A DNA stretch of 64,000 bases from Rhizorhapis sp036570425 (lineage in GTDB: Bacteria > Pseudomonadota > Alphaproteobacteria > Sphingomonadales > Sphingomonadaceae). Shown piece after piece: positions 1-8,933 of the stretch. The notes below the pieces were generated by a model that saw only the letters and a program-made list of their open reading frames with translations, was not told where the DNA came from and searched no databases. A program made the position numbers and the translations under genes. Location of the stretch: assembly GCA_036570425.1 (NCBI GenBank), contig DATCYF010000009.1, forward strand, positions 124,001 to 188,000, read 5' to 3'. The stretch's first letter is position 1. Each line of letters begins with the position of its first letter.

Positions 1-448
1 TGGATAGGATGCGCAGAACCTTGAGCGATCCATCCTCGACCATCAATTCAAACGAGCGGCTGAACAGGAAGTCGCCTACGAGCACGCTGGCACTGTTGCC
101 CCAGATGATGTTCGCCGTCTTGCGGCCGCGCCGCATACCGGATCCATCGACCACGTCGTCGTGGAGCAGCGTTGCCGTGTGGATGAATTCGACGGCGGCG
201 GCCAGCTTGTGATGACGGGCGCCTTGATATTCCAGCAATTCGGCGCAAGCGAGGGTCAGCATCGGCCGCAGCCGCTTGCCGCCACCGGCGATCAGATGGC
301 CGGCCAATTCCGGAATCAGCGGGATTTTGGACTGCATCCGTTCCAGAATGACGCTGTTGACGGCGTTCATGTTATCGGCGACCAGCGACATCATGGGTTC
401 AAGCGACGGCGGCGCGCCGCGATTCAGGTTATGAACGGTGGCAGTCAT
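1..448 (-). CDS. ispB: Polyprenyl (octaprenyl-type) diphosphate synthase, N-terminal part
   Basis: Trans-isoprenyl diphosphate synthase that would make the ubiquinone side chain from farnesyl and isopentenyl diphosphate in the cytoplasm. The 149 residues present contain the substrate-binding region GGGKRLRP and the first aspartate-rich motif LLHDDVVDGS, followed by the conserved GMRRG. The second aspartate motif lies beyond the window edge, so the gene is cut, not broken. The start is the ATG at 448, the first methionine before the conserved MTATVHNLNRG region. It is divergent from chorismate mutase, with about 100 bp between them. Chain length is inferred from the usual role in this group, not from the sequence. 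Confidence 0.9.
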   Translation of the reverse strand, partial: MTATVHNLNRGAPPSLEPMMSLVADNMNAVNSVILERMQSKIPLIPELAGHLIAGGGKRLRPMLTLACAELLEYQGARHHKLAAAVEFIHTATLLHDDVVDGSGMRRGRKTANIIWGNSASVLVGDFLFSRSFELMVEDGSLKVLRILS

Positions 449-482
449 ATGTGGGGCGATGTGGCGATGCCGGAAGAATAAG

Positions 483-500
483 GCAAGCATAATAGCTTGC
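483..500. promoter_or_regulatory. Inverted repeat between divergent ispB and chorismate mutase
   Basis: A perfect 6-bp inverted repeat, GCAAGC-ataata-GCTTGC, lies in the divergent intergenic region, 35 bp upstream of ispB and 47 bp upstream of the chorismate mutase start. No T-tract follows, so it does not look like a terminator. It could be an operator, or one of the many small palindromes expected by chance. Confidence 0.25.
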
Positions 501-547
501 TTGCAGGGTCAATCTTCGCAAAAAGCCGCTTGAGAAGGGATTCGGTC

Positions 548-826
548 ATGGACGAGACGCTGAAACGATATCGCGAAAGCATCGACAATATCGATGCAGC
601 GCTTGTCTTCATGCTGGCAGAGCGATTCAAGATCACGCAGGCTGTCGGCCGCTACAAGGCCGAACATGCTCTTCCTGCCGCTGATCCCGGGCGCGAAGAT
701 CGTCAGATCGCCCGTCTACGGCAATTGGCGGCCGACGCGCATCTCGATCCGGAATTCAGCGAGAAATTCCTTCGCTTCATTATCGATGAAGTGATTCGGC
801 ACCATGAAGGAATGCAGGCGAAATAG
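548..826 (+). CDS. Chorismate mutase (AroQ class)
   Basis: A 92-residue AroQ-fold chorismate mutase that converts chorismate to prephenate at the entry to phenylalanine and tyrosine synthesis. It shows the family pattern: ETLKRYRESIDNIDAAL in helix 1, LAERFKITQAVGRYKAEH (active-site Arg and Lys) and a second segment with D-P-G-R-E. The length fits a free-standing monofunctional enzyme. I start it at the ATG at 548, preceded by GAGAAGGG at a good distance. An upstream in-frame start at 497 would add 17 unconserved residues. It is followed by a convergent histidine kinase gene only 14 bp away. Confidence 0.88.
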   Translation: MDETLKRYRESIDNIDAALVFMLAERFKITQAVGRYKAEHALPAADPGREDRQIARLRQLAADAHLDPEFSEKFLRFIIDEVIRHHEGMQAK

Positions 827-840
827 CGGAGGTTCAGTTC

Positions 841-2205
841 CTAAGCCGCCTCCGGCAGGCTCAGCCGCGCGAGTAAACCGCCAAGGTCTTCACTTTCCTC
901 CAGCGCAACGCTGCCATCATAGATTTCGGCCACATCGCGAACAATGGCTAACCCCAGGCCAGTACCGGGCTTGCCGGAATCCAGTCGAGCACCCCGATCG
1001 AAAATGCGGATGCGGTCACGTTCGGGGATGCCCGTTCCGTCATCCTCCACAACAAGCTCGACCATATTGTCGTTCTTCATGACGGTCACAAAGACGCTGC
1101 CCCCGCCATATTTGGCGGCGTTCTCGACCAGATTGCCCAGCATTTCATCCAGGTCCTGCCGTTCCACGCGAACTACGGCTGTCTTGTCTCCGTCAATGTC
1201 CAGTCGCACATCAGGATAGAGCCTGCCTACCGCCCGCTCCACAGCGACCAGGCTAGGCCAGACTTCGGCCCGGCAATGCGCCGACCCTCGCCGACCCACC
1301 GCGCGCGCGCGGGCGAGGTGATGGTCAACCTGACGCCGCATGGTCGCGGCCTCCCGAATTACTGTGTCGGATAGATCGGGCGCCTTGGCGGTGGCGGCGT
1401 TCATGATGACGGTGAGCGGCGTTTTCAGGGCGTGGGCAAGATTGCCTGCATGCCGCCGCGCCTCCTCCGCCTGCCTTTCATTATGGGCGAGCAATTCGTT
1501 CAATTCCTCGACCATTGGCATGATTTCGTCCGGCAAGGGCGCAGTGACGCGATTCTTGTCCCCCGTGCGCATCCTGGAAATTTCCAGGCGCACGCTGCGC
1601 AGGGGGCGCAGGCCATAAAAGGTCTGTAATGTCGCCATGATGATGAGACCCAGGCCGAGTATGGCAAAGCTTTTGATCAGGGTCGAACGGAGAACCGCAA
1701 TCTGTTGATCAAGGCTGGCGCGTGCCTGAGCGACCATGAATCTCCAGGCGACGTTGGACCCTGGCAGGCGCACGGTCCGCTCCATGAGGCGCAAAGGTTC
1801 GCCGGGAAACTGCTTGCTGTCGTAGACGTGAGGCCGCAGGTCCTGATGCTCGTCATCGGCCTGCAGAGCACGGTCCCACAGGGAGCGGGAGCGGAAATCG
1901 TCAAAGCCCTTGCCGCTGATCTGAAAATAAATGCCGCTATTGGGTTCCAGAAAGCGCTGGTCAGCAAGTGGCCGGATAAGTCGCACTTCGCCATCGGGGC
2001 CGATCTCGGCCGAGCTGATCATCGCGGTCAGCACATAATTGAGACCCTCGTCGAAACTGCGAGTCACTGCATCCGTAAGCACCCGGTCGAGGGCCACGCC
2101 GCCGCCGATCAGCAGCAGCGTGATCCATAGCGCCGCTATGCCGATCATGCGGCGGCTTAGCGAACCAGTGGCGCCTATTTGGGGGCTTTCTTCCGTCGGA
2201 TCCAT
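841..2205 (-). CDS. Two-component sensor histidine kinase (PhoQ-like)
   Basis: A 454-residue inner-membrane sensor kinase. A first membrane helix (about residues 20-40) and a second (about 178-198) flank a periplasmic sensor of about 135 residues. Then come a HAMP-like linker, the H-box NLAHALKTPL with the phosphorylated His near 258, the N-box NLVENAAKYGG (Asn near 362), the G1 box DDGTGIP and the G2 box GTGLGLAI. All catalytic boxes are intact. It lies 83 bp downstream of the OmpR-type regulator gene and is presumably co-transcribed with it. The PhoQ resemblance is from domain order and the HALKTPL box; the stimulus cannot be read from sequence. No strong ribosome binding site marks the start. 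Confidence 0.88.
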   Translation of the reverse strand: MDPTEESPQIGATGSLSRRMIGIAALWITLLLIGGGVALDRVLTDAVTRSFDEGLNYVLTAMISSAEIGPDGEVRLIRPLADQRFLEPNSGIYFQISGKGFDDFRSRSLWDRALQADDEHQDLRPHVYDSKQFPGEPLRLMERTVRLPGSNVAWRFMVAQARASLDQQIAVLRSTLIKSFAILGLGLIIMATLQTFYGLRPLRSVRLEISRMRTGDKNRVTAPLPDEIMPMVEELNELLAHNERQAEEARRHAGNLAHALKTPLTVIMNAATAKAPDLSDTVIREAATMRRQVDHHLARARAVGRRGSAHCRAEVWPSLVAVERAVGRLYPDVRLDIDGDKTAVVRVERQDLDEMLGNLVENAAKYGGGSVFVTVMKNDNMVELVVEDDGTGIPERDRIRIFDRGARLDSGKPGTGLGLAIVRDVAEIYDGSVALEESEDLGGLLARLSLPEAA

Positions 2206-2288
2206 TTATCTCGCGTTCATCCTGATCGCGGGCACCCCACCAGACAGCATGTCTCGATCATGCGCGACACTGATGGATGACGGCGCTT

Positions 2289-2951
2289 TTACGCCTGCTC
2301 TTCCAGGCTGTAGCCAAGACCCCTGATCGTGGTGATGACGTCAGGTCCAAGCTTCTTCCGAATGCGCGTAACAAACACTTCTATGGTATTGGAATCGCGG
2401 TCAAAATCCTGATCGTAAATATGTTCGATCAGTTCGGTGCGGGATACGACCTTACCTTTGTGATGCAGGAGATAAGAGAGCAGCTTATATTCCTGCGCGG
2501 TCAATTTCACCGGCTCGCCTTTCAGCGTCACCTTGCCCGATCGGGTGTCGAGGCGCACGTCGCCAGCCTTGAGCTCGCTTGACGCATTGCCCGAAGCGCG
2601 ACGGATGAGCGCGCGCAGGCGGGCGATCAACTCCTCGCTCTGGAACGGCTTGGCGAGGTAATCGTCGGCGCCCGCGTCCAGCCCCGCCACCTTGTCCGAC
2701 CAGCTATCGCGCGCCGTGAGGACAAGCACCGGGAAAGCCAGTCCTTCCTTGCGCCAGCGATCCAGCACTGTCAGCCCGTCAATCTCCGGCAGACCAAGAT
2801 CCAGGACAACCGCGTCATAGCTCTCCGTAGAGCCAAGAAAATGCCCCTCTTCGCCATCGGTGGCGAGGTCGACGGCGTAGCCTACCCCTTCCAAAGTGTT
2901 TTTCAGTTGCTGGCCCAGATGGGGCTCGTCCTCAACAATCAACAGCCGCAT
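2289..2951 (-). CDS. OmpR/PhoP-family response regulator
   Basis: A 220-residue DNA-binding response regulator. The receiver domain (residues 1-115) has the acidic pocket around E7-D8, the phospho-acceptor Asp at 51 (VVLDLGLPEIDG), the switch Thr at 79 and the Lys at 101 (LAKPF). A winged-helix trans_reg_C domain follows, ending in RIRKKLGPDVITTIRGLGY. It sits between the PepSY gene (38 bp upstream) and the kinase gene, so the three probably form one system. Confidence 0.93.
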   Translation of the reverse strand: MRLLIVEDEPHLGQQLKNTLEGVGYAVDLATDGEEGHFLGSTESYDAVVLDLGLPEIDGLTVLDRWRKEGLAFPVLVLTARDSWSDKVAGLDAGADDYLAKPFQSEELIARLRALIRRASGNASSELKAGDVRLDTRSGKVTLKGEPVKLTAQEYKLLSYLLHHKGKVVSRTELIEHIYDQDFDRDSNTIEVFVTRIRKKLGPDVITTIRGLGYSLEEQA

Positions 2952-2989
2952 ACCGGACCTTCACCCTGTTTAGCTCAACTAGCGCAAAA

Positions 2990-3358
2990 TCAACGCGAGC
3001 GCCTGACGATATCGCCTGAACGGCCGTCGACATCAACCCATACAACACGGCCTTCCCGCATATATTTCAAGCGGTACTCGCCCCTGCGGTTGTCGAATTC
3101 GCTGCCGAGGTAGTTTGCTCCGTCCATTTCGCGCTCTACACGACGCTTGATGATCGAAAAGGGCATGACCTGACCATCGAGCATGGCACGGCGCGCGGCG
3201 TCCTGCTCAAAGCGCCGGGGCTTGATGTCCCCACGCGGCTGATCGTTCCGGCCCCATCCGCCGCGCCCCTGATCCGCGGAGGCAGGCGTCGACAGTCCGG
3301 TAATGACAAGTCCAGCAGCCAGGAAAACTGGCAGAAGAACGGGTTTCCACTCCATCAT
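2990..3358 (-). CDS. Exported PepSY-domain protein
   Basis: A 122-residue secreted protein. It has an N-terminal signal peptide (hydrophobic stretch VFLAAGLVITGLS, predicted cleavage after PASA) and a C-terminal PepSY domain of about 60 residues (ISIIKRRVERE-like helix, then YRLKYMREGRVVWVDVDGRSGDIV). PepSY proteins often precede PhoP/PhoQ-like pairs in Alphaproteobacteria and are thought to modulate the periplasmic sensor or bind metal or peptide; that role is inference here. Two adjacent ATGs (3358 and 3355) are possible starts. Confidence 0.8.
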   Translation of the reverse strand: MMEWKPVLLPVFLAAGLVITGLSTPASADQGRGGWGRNDQPRGDIKPRRFEQDAARRAMLDGQVMPFSIIKRRVEREMDGANYLGSEFDNRRGEYRLKYMREGRVVWVDVDGRSGDIVRRSR

Positions 3359-3471
3359 GGCTACATGGCATAGGCCAGAAGGATTGAACAGGTGGTGAAT
3401 GGTTCAGAAAGCACGCCGACAGGAAAACACGGATTGGGGGTATCGGCGCAACAAGCCTGCCATGCTTGCGC

Positions 3472-3500
3472 TTGCCCTTTCCTGTCATCCCTCCTAACTC
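3472..3500 (+). promoter_or_regulatory. Predicted promoter of the ABC-F gene, leaderless geometry
   Basis: TTGCCC (3472-3477), 17 bp, TAACTC (3495-3500), then only 7 bp to the ATG at 3508. Transcription would begin at or next to the start codon. No Shine-Dalgarno sequence is visible, which fits a leaderless mRNA. Confidence 0.4.
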
Positions 3501-3507
3501 CCGCCCT

Positions 3508-5289
3508 ATGTTGGCACCTATTCTCTCCTATGAAGACCTTGGCCTTATTCAGGGCAGCGGCTGGTTGTTCCAGGGCCTTGACCTCTACATCGGTGAACGC
3601 GATCGTCTGGCGCTCATCGGGCGCAATGGCGCTGGCAAGACGACGCTGCTGAAGCTGATTGCAGGGAGCGTGGAACCGGACAAAGGGTTGCGCAGCATCG
3701 TGCCGGGCACGCATGTGGTCATGCTGGAGCAGGACCCGGACCTCACCCATTTCGAAACCCTTCATGATTTCGCCTGCGGTGGCGAGAATGCGCCGCCCCG
3801 GCATGAGGTGGAGGCAATCGCGGATCAGCTTGGCATTGATCTTTCGCGTCTGGCCAAAACCGCATCGGGCGGTGAGCGCCGCCGAGCGGCCATTTGCCGT
3901 GCGCTGGCGAGTCAGCCTGATCTGTTGTTGCTCGATGAGCCGACGAACCATCTTGATCTTGCCGCGATTGACTGGCTGGAAAGCTGGCTCAATCGTTATA
4001 CGGGGGCATTCATCGTCATCAGCCATGATCGCACCTTCCTTACGCGGCTGACGCGGCAGACGCTGTGGCTCGATCGGGGCAGCTTGCGTCGCAATGAGAT
4101 TGGATTCGGCGGCTTCGAAGCATGGATGGAGAAAGTCTATGCCGATGATGCGCGCGCGGCGGACAAGCTTGACGCAAAGCTGAAGATCGAAGCACATTGG
4201 CTGGAGCGCGGTGTCACTGCCCGGCGCAAGCGTAATCAGGGTCGCCTCGGCAAGCTGCACGAAATGCGGGCGCAACGCGCAGCCATGATGGGCCCCGCCG
4301 GCACCGCGAAGCTGGCGGTGGCCTCCGATGATGTGAAAACCAAGAGCGTCATTGTGGCCGAACAGGTAACGAAGGCATTCGGCGAACGGACGGTCATCAA
4401 GGATTTCTCGCTCCGTATCCAGCGCGGCGACCGCATTGGCATCGTGGGCGCAAATGGTGCGGGCAAGACGACACTCCTGAAACTCCTGACTGGTGAGATT
4501 GCCCCTGACAGTGGCGCAGTAACGCTGGCCAAGACGCTGGACGGAGTCATCATTGACCAGCAGCGCAGCCTGATGGCGGCTGACAAGCGGGTGCGCGACG
4601 TTCTTGCCGATGGCGGCGACTGGATCGATGTTCGTGGCGTCAGGAAGCATGTGCAGGGCTATTTGAAGGACTTTCTGTTCGAGCCCACTCTGGTGGATGT
4701 CAAGGTAGGCACCCTATCGGGTGGCGAGCGGTCGCGGCTGCTGCTGGCCCGGGAATTCGCGCGAGCGTCCAACTTGCTGGTGCTGGACGAACCGACCAAT
4801 GACCTTGACCTTGAAACCCTTGATCTATTGCAGGAAGTGATTGCCGATTATGATGGCACGGTGCTGATCGTCAGCCATGACCGGGACTTTCTGGATCGCA
4901 CGGTGACAGTGACGCTGGGTCTGGACGGCAGTGGTCATGTGGACGTCGTCGCTGGCGGCTATGAGGATTGGGAGGCGAAACGCCGGCCTCGGAACGCAGG
5001 GAAAACGACTGCCAGGAAGGACGCGAGTTCGCCACCACCGCCGAAGCAGCAGACCAAGCTCAGCTACAAGGATCAGCGGGATTACGAATTGCTGCCCCGA
5101 CGCGTCGAAGAACTGGAAGCGCAAATCGTGCGGGATGAGCAGGCGCTCAGCGATCCGGACCTTTATGTCAAGGAGCCAGAACGGTTTGCCGCGCTCAGCA
5201 AGGCGGTGGAGAAAGCGCGCGCGGACAAGGATGCTGCTGAAGAGCGCTGGCTCGAACTGGCTGAAATGGCAGAAGCGCTGAGCGGCTAA
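3508..5289 (+). CDS. ABC-F family ATPase (Uup-like)
   Basis: A 593-residue soluble protein with two ABC ATPase domains and no membrane segments, acting on ribosomes or nucleic acid rather than in transport. Domain 1 has Walker A GRNGAGKTT, signature SGGERRRAA and Walker B LLLDEPTNHLD. Domain 2 has GANGAGKTT, SGGERSRLL and VLDEPTNDLD. A charged linker joins them, and a C-terminal coiled coil (YKDQRDYELLPRRVEELE) matches the Uup type. The start is the ATG at 3508; the upstream TTG at 3466 adds 14 unconserved residues. Likely roles are easing translation or DNA-branch processing; the exact function is not settled by sequence. Confidence 0.9.
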   Translation: MLAPILSYEDLGLIQGSGWLFQGLDLYIGERDRLALIGRNGAGKTTLLKLIAGSVEPDKGLRSIVPGTHVVMLEQDPDLTHFETLHDFACGGENAPPRHEVEAIADQLGIDLSRLAKTASGGERRRAAICRALASQPDLLLLDEPTNHLDLAAIDWLESWLNRYTGAFIVISHDRTFLTRLTRQTLWLDRGSLRRNEIGFGGFEAWMEKVYADDARAADKLDAKLKIEAHWLERGVTARRKRNQGRLGKLHEMRAQRAAMMGPAGTAKLAVASDDVKTKSVIVAEQVTKAFGERTVIKDFSLRIQRGDRIGIVGANGAGKTTLLKLLTGEIAPDSGAVTLAKTLDGVIIDQQRSLMAADKRVRDVLADGGDWIDVRGVRKHVQGYLKDFLFEPTLVDVKVGTLSGGERSRLLLAREFARASNLLVLDEPTNDLDLETLDLLQEVIADYDGTVLIVSHDRDFLDRTVTVTLGLDGSGHVDVVAGGYEDWEAKRRPRNAGKTTARKDASSPPPPKQQTKLSYKDQRDYELLPRRVEELEAQIVRDEQALSDPDLYVKEPERFAALSKAVEKARADKDAAEERWLELAEMAEALSG

Positions 5290-5348
5290 GGTGAACGGCG
5301 ACGCCTTGAATGCACCGGCACCATGCCAGCATCATATAAGGTCGGAGA

Positions 5349-7805
5349 ATGAGTGAAGCCCTCCCCATCGGAGCGGTGCTTCCCGATCTGCTCGCCACCT
5401 TGTCTGCAGGCAGCAATGCCGTTCTGGTGGCTCCGCCCGGTGCAGGCAAGACAACGGCGGTCGCTCCCGCTTTGCTTGATCAGCCCTGGTGCACTGGGCA
5501 AATCCTGCTCCTTTCCCCACGCCGTCTGGCCGCTCGCGCTGCCGCGGAGCGTATGGCGGTCCTGGCGGGGGAGCCGGTAGGGCAGACGATTGGCTATGCA
5601 ACGCGCATGGACAGCAGGCAGTCTGCTCGCACTCGTATTCTGGTTTTAACGGAAGGTATTTTCCGCAACCGGATTCAGGACGATCCGGAACTGTCCGGCA
5701 TATCCGCCGTCCTCTTCGATGAGGTTCATGAGCGCAGCCTTGATAGCGATTTTGGCTTGGCTCTGGCGCTTGATGCGCAAGAGGCGCTTCGCTCCGATCT
5801 CCGGCTGCTGGCCATGTCGGCCACGCTGGATGGCGCGCGCTTTTCTGCCTTGATGCACGATGCACCGGTTATCGAGAGTGAAGGACGCTCCTGGCCATTG
5901 GACTTGCGTCATATCGGTCGAGCGGCGGAAAAGCGGATAGAGGACGATATGGCCGCCGCCATCCGGCACGCGCTGGAGGAGGAGTGCGGCGATCTGCTCG
6001 CTTTTCTGCCAGGCGTGGCCGAGATAGAACGTACTGCCGAGCGGCTGGATGGACTGCCACCTACTATCGTCGTTCACAAGCTGCACGGTTCTCTCGACCC
6101 TGCGGACCAGCGCGCTGCCATTCGCGCCGCTGAAGCTGGCATGCGCAAGGTTATTCTCGCCACCAGCATTGCGGAAACCAGCCTTACCATAGACGGCGTT
6201 CGCATCGTCATCGATAGCGGTCTCGCTCGTCGTCCGCGCTATGACCGCGCAGCCGGCCTGACCCGGCTTGTCACGGAAAAGGCCAGTCAGGCCGCCGCTG
6301 CCCAGCGTGCGGGCCGCGCGGCGCGGCAGGCCCCCGGCGTGGCTTACCGCTTATGGGAAGCAGCGGCCACCAGCGGCATGCCTCCCTATGATCCGCCTGA
6401 GATATTGGAGCGCGACCTTTCCACGCTGCTCCTGGATTGCGCGCAGTGGGGCGTGGCTGATCCAGCGCAGCTTAAATGGATCGATCCGCCGCCCGCCGCT
6501 GCCGTGCAGGAGGCTCGCGTCCGTTTGCAATCGCTGGAGGCATTGGACGACGATGATCGGATCACCGCGCATGGCAAGGCGATTTCCCGCCTCCCGCTTG
6601 AGCCCCGACTGGCGCATATGTTGGTACGAGCGGGCGATAGGGACTTGGGCTGGATGGCGGCCGAAGTTGCGGTGCTTGTTACCGAGCGAGGCCTTGGCGG
6701 CAATGATGCCGATCTTACGCAACGTCTTCAGCGTTGGCGGCGCGAGACGGGCAAGCGTGCCGAAGCGAGCAGGGCGCTGGTAAAGAGGTGGACCGGTCTT
6801 GTGAGCCGGAACTCTGCGCATCGGGGGAATGACGATACACGAGATATCGGCATCTGCCTCGCCCTTGCCTTTCCTGACCGGATATCCAGACGCCGCAATG
6901 CCGATGGGGAGGATTGGATCAGCGCCGGGGGACGCGCCTTTCGTCTTGATCCGCTCTCTCCCCTCGCCCGAGAGGAATGGCTGGCGGTCGGTGAGGTGCA
7001 GGGGCGTGCGGCAGGTGCGCGGATACTCTCTGCCGCTCCAATAGACGCGGCCGCAGTGCAGGCGCTGTTCCCGGATCGGATCAAGGATATGCGCACTGTC
7101 CGTTTCCGGCCGGATACCGGCGGAGTGGAGACATTGCGTGAAAGGCGAATCGGCGCCATTCGTCTTGCCAGTGGACCCGACGACAGCCCCGACCCGGAAG
7201 CAGTTGCGGCTGCGCTGCTGGAGGGTGTGAGGGCAGGAGGGTTGAACCTTCTTCCCTGGTCCGAAGGTGCCCGGTCGCTCCGTGTTCGCGCAGTGTTTGC
7301 CGGGCGCGAAGAATTGAGCGACCAAGCGCTGATGGCGCAGATCGATGATTGGCTTCCGCCTCTGCTGGCCGGAAAACGGCGCTTGTCGGCGGTCGACCCT
7401 GCTGCACTTTCGGCTGTGCTGGCTAGTCTCGTCGGCTGGGATGCCAAGCAGCAGATTGATCGCCTGGCTCCCCCCGACTTCGTGTCGCCCGCTGGCAGTC
7501 ACCACGCCATCGATTATAGCGCGGAAGGCGGCCCGAGAGTGGAATTGCGGGTCCAGGCGTTGTTCGGACTTTCCGAACATCCCTGCATCGGGAGCGGCCG
7601 TACCCCGCTGGTGCTCAGCCTCACTTCACCCGCTGGCCGTCCAATCCAGACCACCCGGGATCTGCCGGGCTTCTGGGCCGGGAGCTGGGCAGCGGTGGCG
7701 AAGGAAATGCGCGGGCGCTATCCCAGACATCCTTGGCCTGATGATCCGGCGTCTGCCAATGCGACCCTGCGAACCAAAAAGACGGACGCTCGCCGGAACC
7801 CTTGA
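5349..7805 (+). CDS. hrpB: ATP-dependent helicase HrpB
   Basis: An 818-residue DEAH-family helicase, the usual length for HrpB. Visible motifs are Walker A PPGAGKTT (residues 29-36), DEVH in VLFDEVHERS (124-127), SATL (motif III), LATSIAETSLTI (motif V) and QRAGRAAR (motif VI), followed by the HA2/winged region and the HrpB-specific C-terminus. The second box reads DEVH rather than DEAH. The cellular role of HrpB is poorly known; E. coli HrpA acts on stalled ribosomes. The start is the ATG at 5349, preceded by GGAG. The complex I subunit gene begins 53 bp downstream. Confidence 0.93.
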   Translation: MSEALPIGAVLPDLLATLSAGSNAVLVAPPGAGKTTAVAPALLDQPWCTGQILLLSPRRLAARAAAERMAVLAGEPVGQTIGYATRMDSRQSARTRILVLTEGIFRNRIQDDPELSGISAVLFDEVHERSLDSDFGLALALDAQEALRSDLRLLAMSATLDGARFSALMHDAPVIESEGRSWPLDLRHIGRAAEKRIEDDMAAAIRHALEEECGDLLAFLPGVAEIERTAERLDGLPPTIVVHKLHGSLDPADQRAAIRAAEAGMRKVILATSIAETSLTIDGVRIVIDSGLARRPRYDRAAGLTRLVTEKASQAAAAQRAGRAARQAPGVAYRLWEAAATSGMPPYDPPEILERDLSTLLLDCAQWGVADPAQLKWIDPPPAAAVQEARVRLQSLEALDDDDRITAHGKAISRLPLEPRLAHMLVRAGDRDLGWMAAEVAVLVTERGLGGNDADLTQRLQRWRRETGKRAEASRALVKRWTGLVSRNSAHRGNDDTRDIGICLALAFPDRISRRRNADGEDWISAGGRAFRLDPLSPLAREEWLAVGEVQGRAAGARILSAAPIDAAAVQALFPDRIKDMRTVRFRPDTGGVETLRERRIGAIRLASGPDDSPDPEAVAAALLEGVRAGGLNLLPWSEGARSLRVRAVFAGREELSDQALMAQIDDWLPPLLAGKRRLSAVDPAALSAVLASLVGWDAKQQIDRLAPPDFVSPAGSHHAIDYSAEGGPRVELRVQALFGLSEHPCIGSGRTPLVLSLTSPAGRPIQTTRDLPGFWAGSWAAVAKEMRGRYPRHPWPDDPASANATLRTKKTDARRNP

Positions 7806-7858
7806 CGACTCCGGCCGATTTGGGCACGGAGCGGGGCATTGTTCTGAGCGGAGCCATC

Positions 7859-8137
7859 ATGTCAGCACGGATTTTTCAGAAGCCAAAAAATGCGATGCAG
7901 TCAGGTCGCGCCCAAACGGATAAATGGGTGTTGGAATTCGAACCCGCGGACGCACAAAGGCCCGATCCGCTCACTGGCTGGGCTGGTTCCGCCGATACGC
8001 GGCGGCAGGTGAAGCTGATGTTTCCCACGCTGGAAGCGGCCAAGGCCTATGCCGAGCGGGAAGGGATTACGTATCACGTCGTCCCCGCGCCGCAACGGAC
8101 GCTGAAGATTCAGGCTTATGCGGACAATTTCCGATAA
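7859..8137 (+). CDS. NADH dehydrogenase accessory subunit (NDUFS4/ETC complex I family)
   Basis: A 92-residue protein of the NDUFS4-like family, a small peripheral subunit of respiratory complex I shared by mitochondria and Alphaproteobacteria. Family marks are ARIFQKPKNAMQSG at the N-terminus, W-x-L-E-F, DPLTGWAGSADTRRQV and the C-terminal F-P-T-L-E-A-A-KAYAER segment. The start is the ATG at 7859; the ORF opens at 7802, but the added 19 residues are unconserved. It stands apart from any nuo cluster, as is usual for this gene. Confidence 0.9.
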   Translation: MSARIFQKPKNAMQSGRAQTDKWVLEFEPADAQRPDPLTGWAGSADTRRQVKLMFPTLEAAKAYAEREGITYHVVPAPQRTLKIQAYADNFR

Positions 8138-8303
8138 GAAGAGAGCAGGCTTTCGGCTCTGCGCTTGCTCCATGTGCAGAGCGAGACTTAGCGAGGCAAA
8201 ACTGAAATAGCGGCGGCGTGAGAGGATTATGCTCCTTCCGGAGTGCCGAATTCCCCATCAACTCGGCTGGGCAGAAGACTGCCAGCGTTCGTAGACGTCG
8301 TGT
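8138..8303. other. Convergent intergenic region with weak hairpin
   Basis: These 166 bp separate two convergent genes. The only structure I see is a 7-bp inverted repeat, GCTCTGC (8156-8162) and GCAGAGC (8176-8182), with a 13-nt loop and no T-tract. I looked for a tRNA here on both strands and found no T-loop signature. Confidence 0.3.
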
Positions 8304-8933
8304 TCAAAATGCCGCTGCGACCAGCTTGGCAAAGGCATCGGCACGGTGGCTCATGGCGTGCTTCCTGTCCGGTTCCATCTCGCCGAAGCTGATGTTGTGG
8401 CCTTTGGGTTCAAAGATCGGATCATAGCCAAAACCGTTGGCGCCGCGCGGAGGCCAGATGATGAGGCCATCGACACGACCCTCGAATGCCTCGACATGCC
8501 CATCGGGCCAAGCGAGGGCGAGGGCGCAGACGAAATGGGCGTCATGCCCCGCTTCGGGGCCTTTGGCAGTCAGATTGTCCCAGACAAGTTGCATCGCCAG
8601 GCCAAAGTCGCGGTCCGGACCGGCCCAACGCGCCGAGAAGATACCCGGTTCGTTGCCTAATGCCTCGACACACAGGCCGCTGTCGTCGGCCAGCGCGGGC
8701 AGGCCGGAAAGATCCGCCGCCTGAAGCGCCTTCAATTCGGCATTGGCGATGAAGCTGGTGCCGGTTTCTTCCGGCTCAGGCAGACCGAGTTCCGCCGCCG
8801 ATACGGGCTTTATGCCAAAGGGGCCGAGAAGTTTCCTGATCTCGCGGACCTTGCCGGCATTGTGACTGGCGATCACCAGCTTGCCGGGTTGGAGCTTTCG
8901 GATCGCCTGTTCCTTGCTCTCCGCTTTGTTCAT
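8304..8933 (-). CDS. rdgB: RdgB/HAM1 non-canonical purine NTP pyrophosphatase
   Basis: A 209-residue housecleaning enzyme that hydrolyses dITP, XTP and ITP to monophosphates. Conserved parts include LVIASHNAGKVREI (nucleotide-binding SHNxGK), the LADDSGLCVEAL segment, the PGIFSARWAG loop and ANGFGYDPIFEP, plus S-H-R-A-D-A-F near the C-terminus. Its ATG (8933) overlaps the TGA of rph by 4 bp, so translation is probably coupled. The rph-rdgB pairing is common in Alphaproteobacteria. Confidence 0.95.
   Translation of the reverse strand: MNKAESKEQAIRKLQPGKLVIASHNAGKVREIRKLLGPFGIKPVSAAELGLPEPEETGTSFIANAELKALQAADLSGLPALADDSGLCVEALGNEPGIFSARWAGPDRDFGLAMQLVWDNLTAKGPEAGHDAHFVCALALAWPDGHVEAFEGRVDGLIIWPPRGANGFGYDPIFEPKGHNISFGEMEPDRKHAMSHRADAFAKLVAAAF

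Noticed and set aside
3361..4650. Open frame of 429 residues on the minus strand
   Set aside because: It lies opposite the ABC-F gene, which has full Walker and signature motifs. The frame has no recognisable domain and is a GC-rich shadow.
6351..7580. Open frame of 409 residues on the minus strand
   Set aside because: Antisense to hrpB, low-complexity composition and no family features.
8138..8303. Possible tRNA after the complex I subunit gene
   Set aside because: No T-loop consensus (GGTTCGAATC-like) or acceptor pairing was found on either strand.
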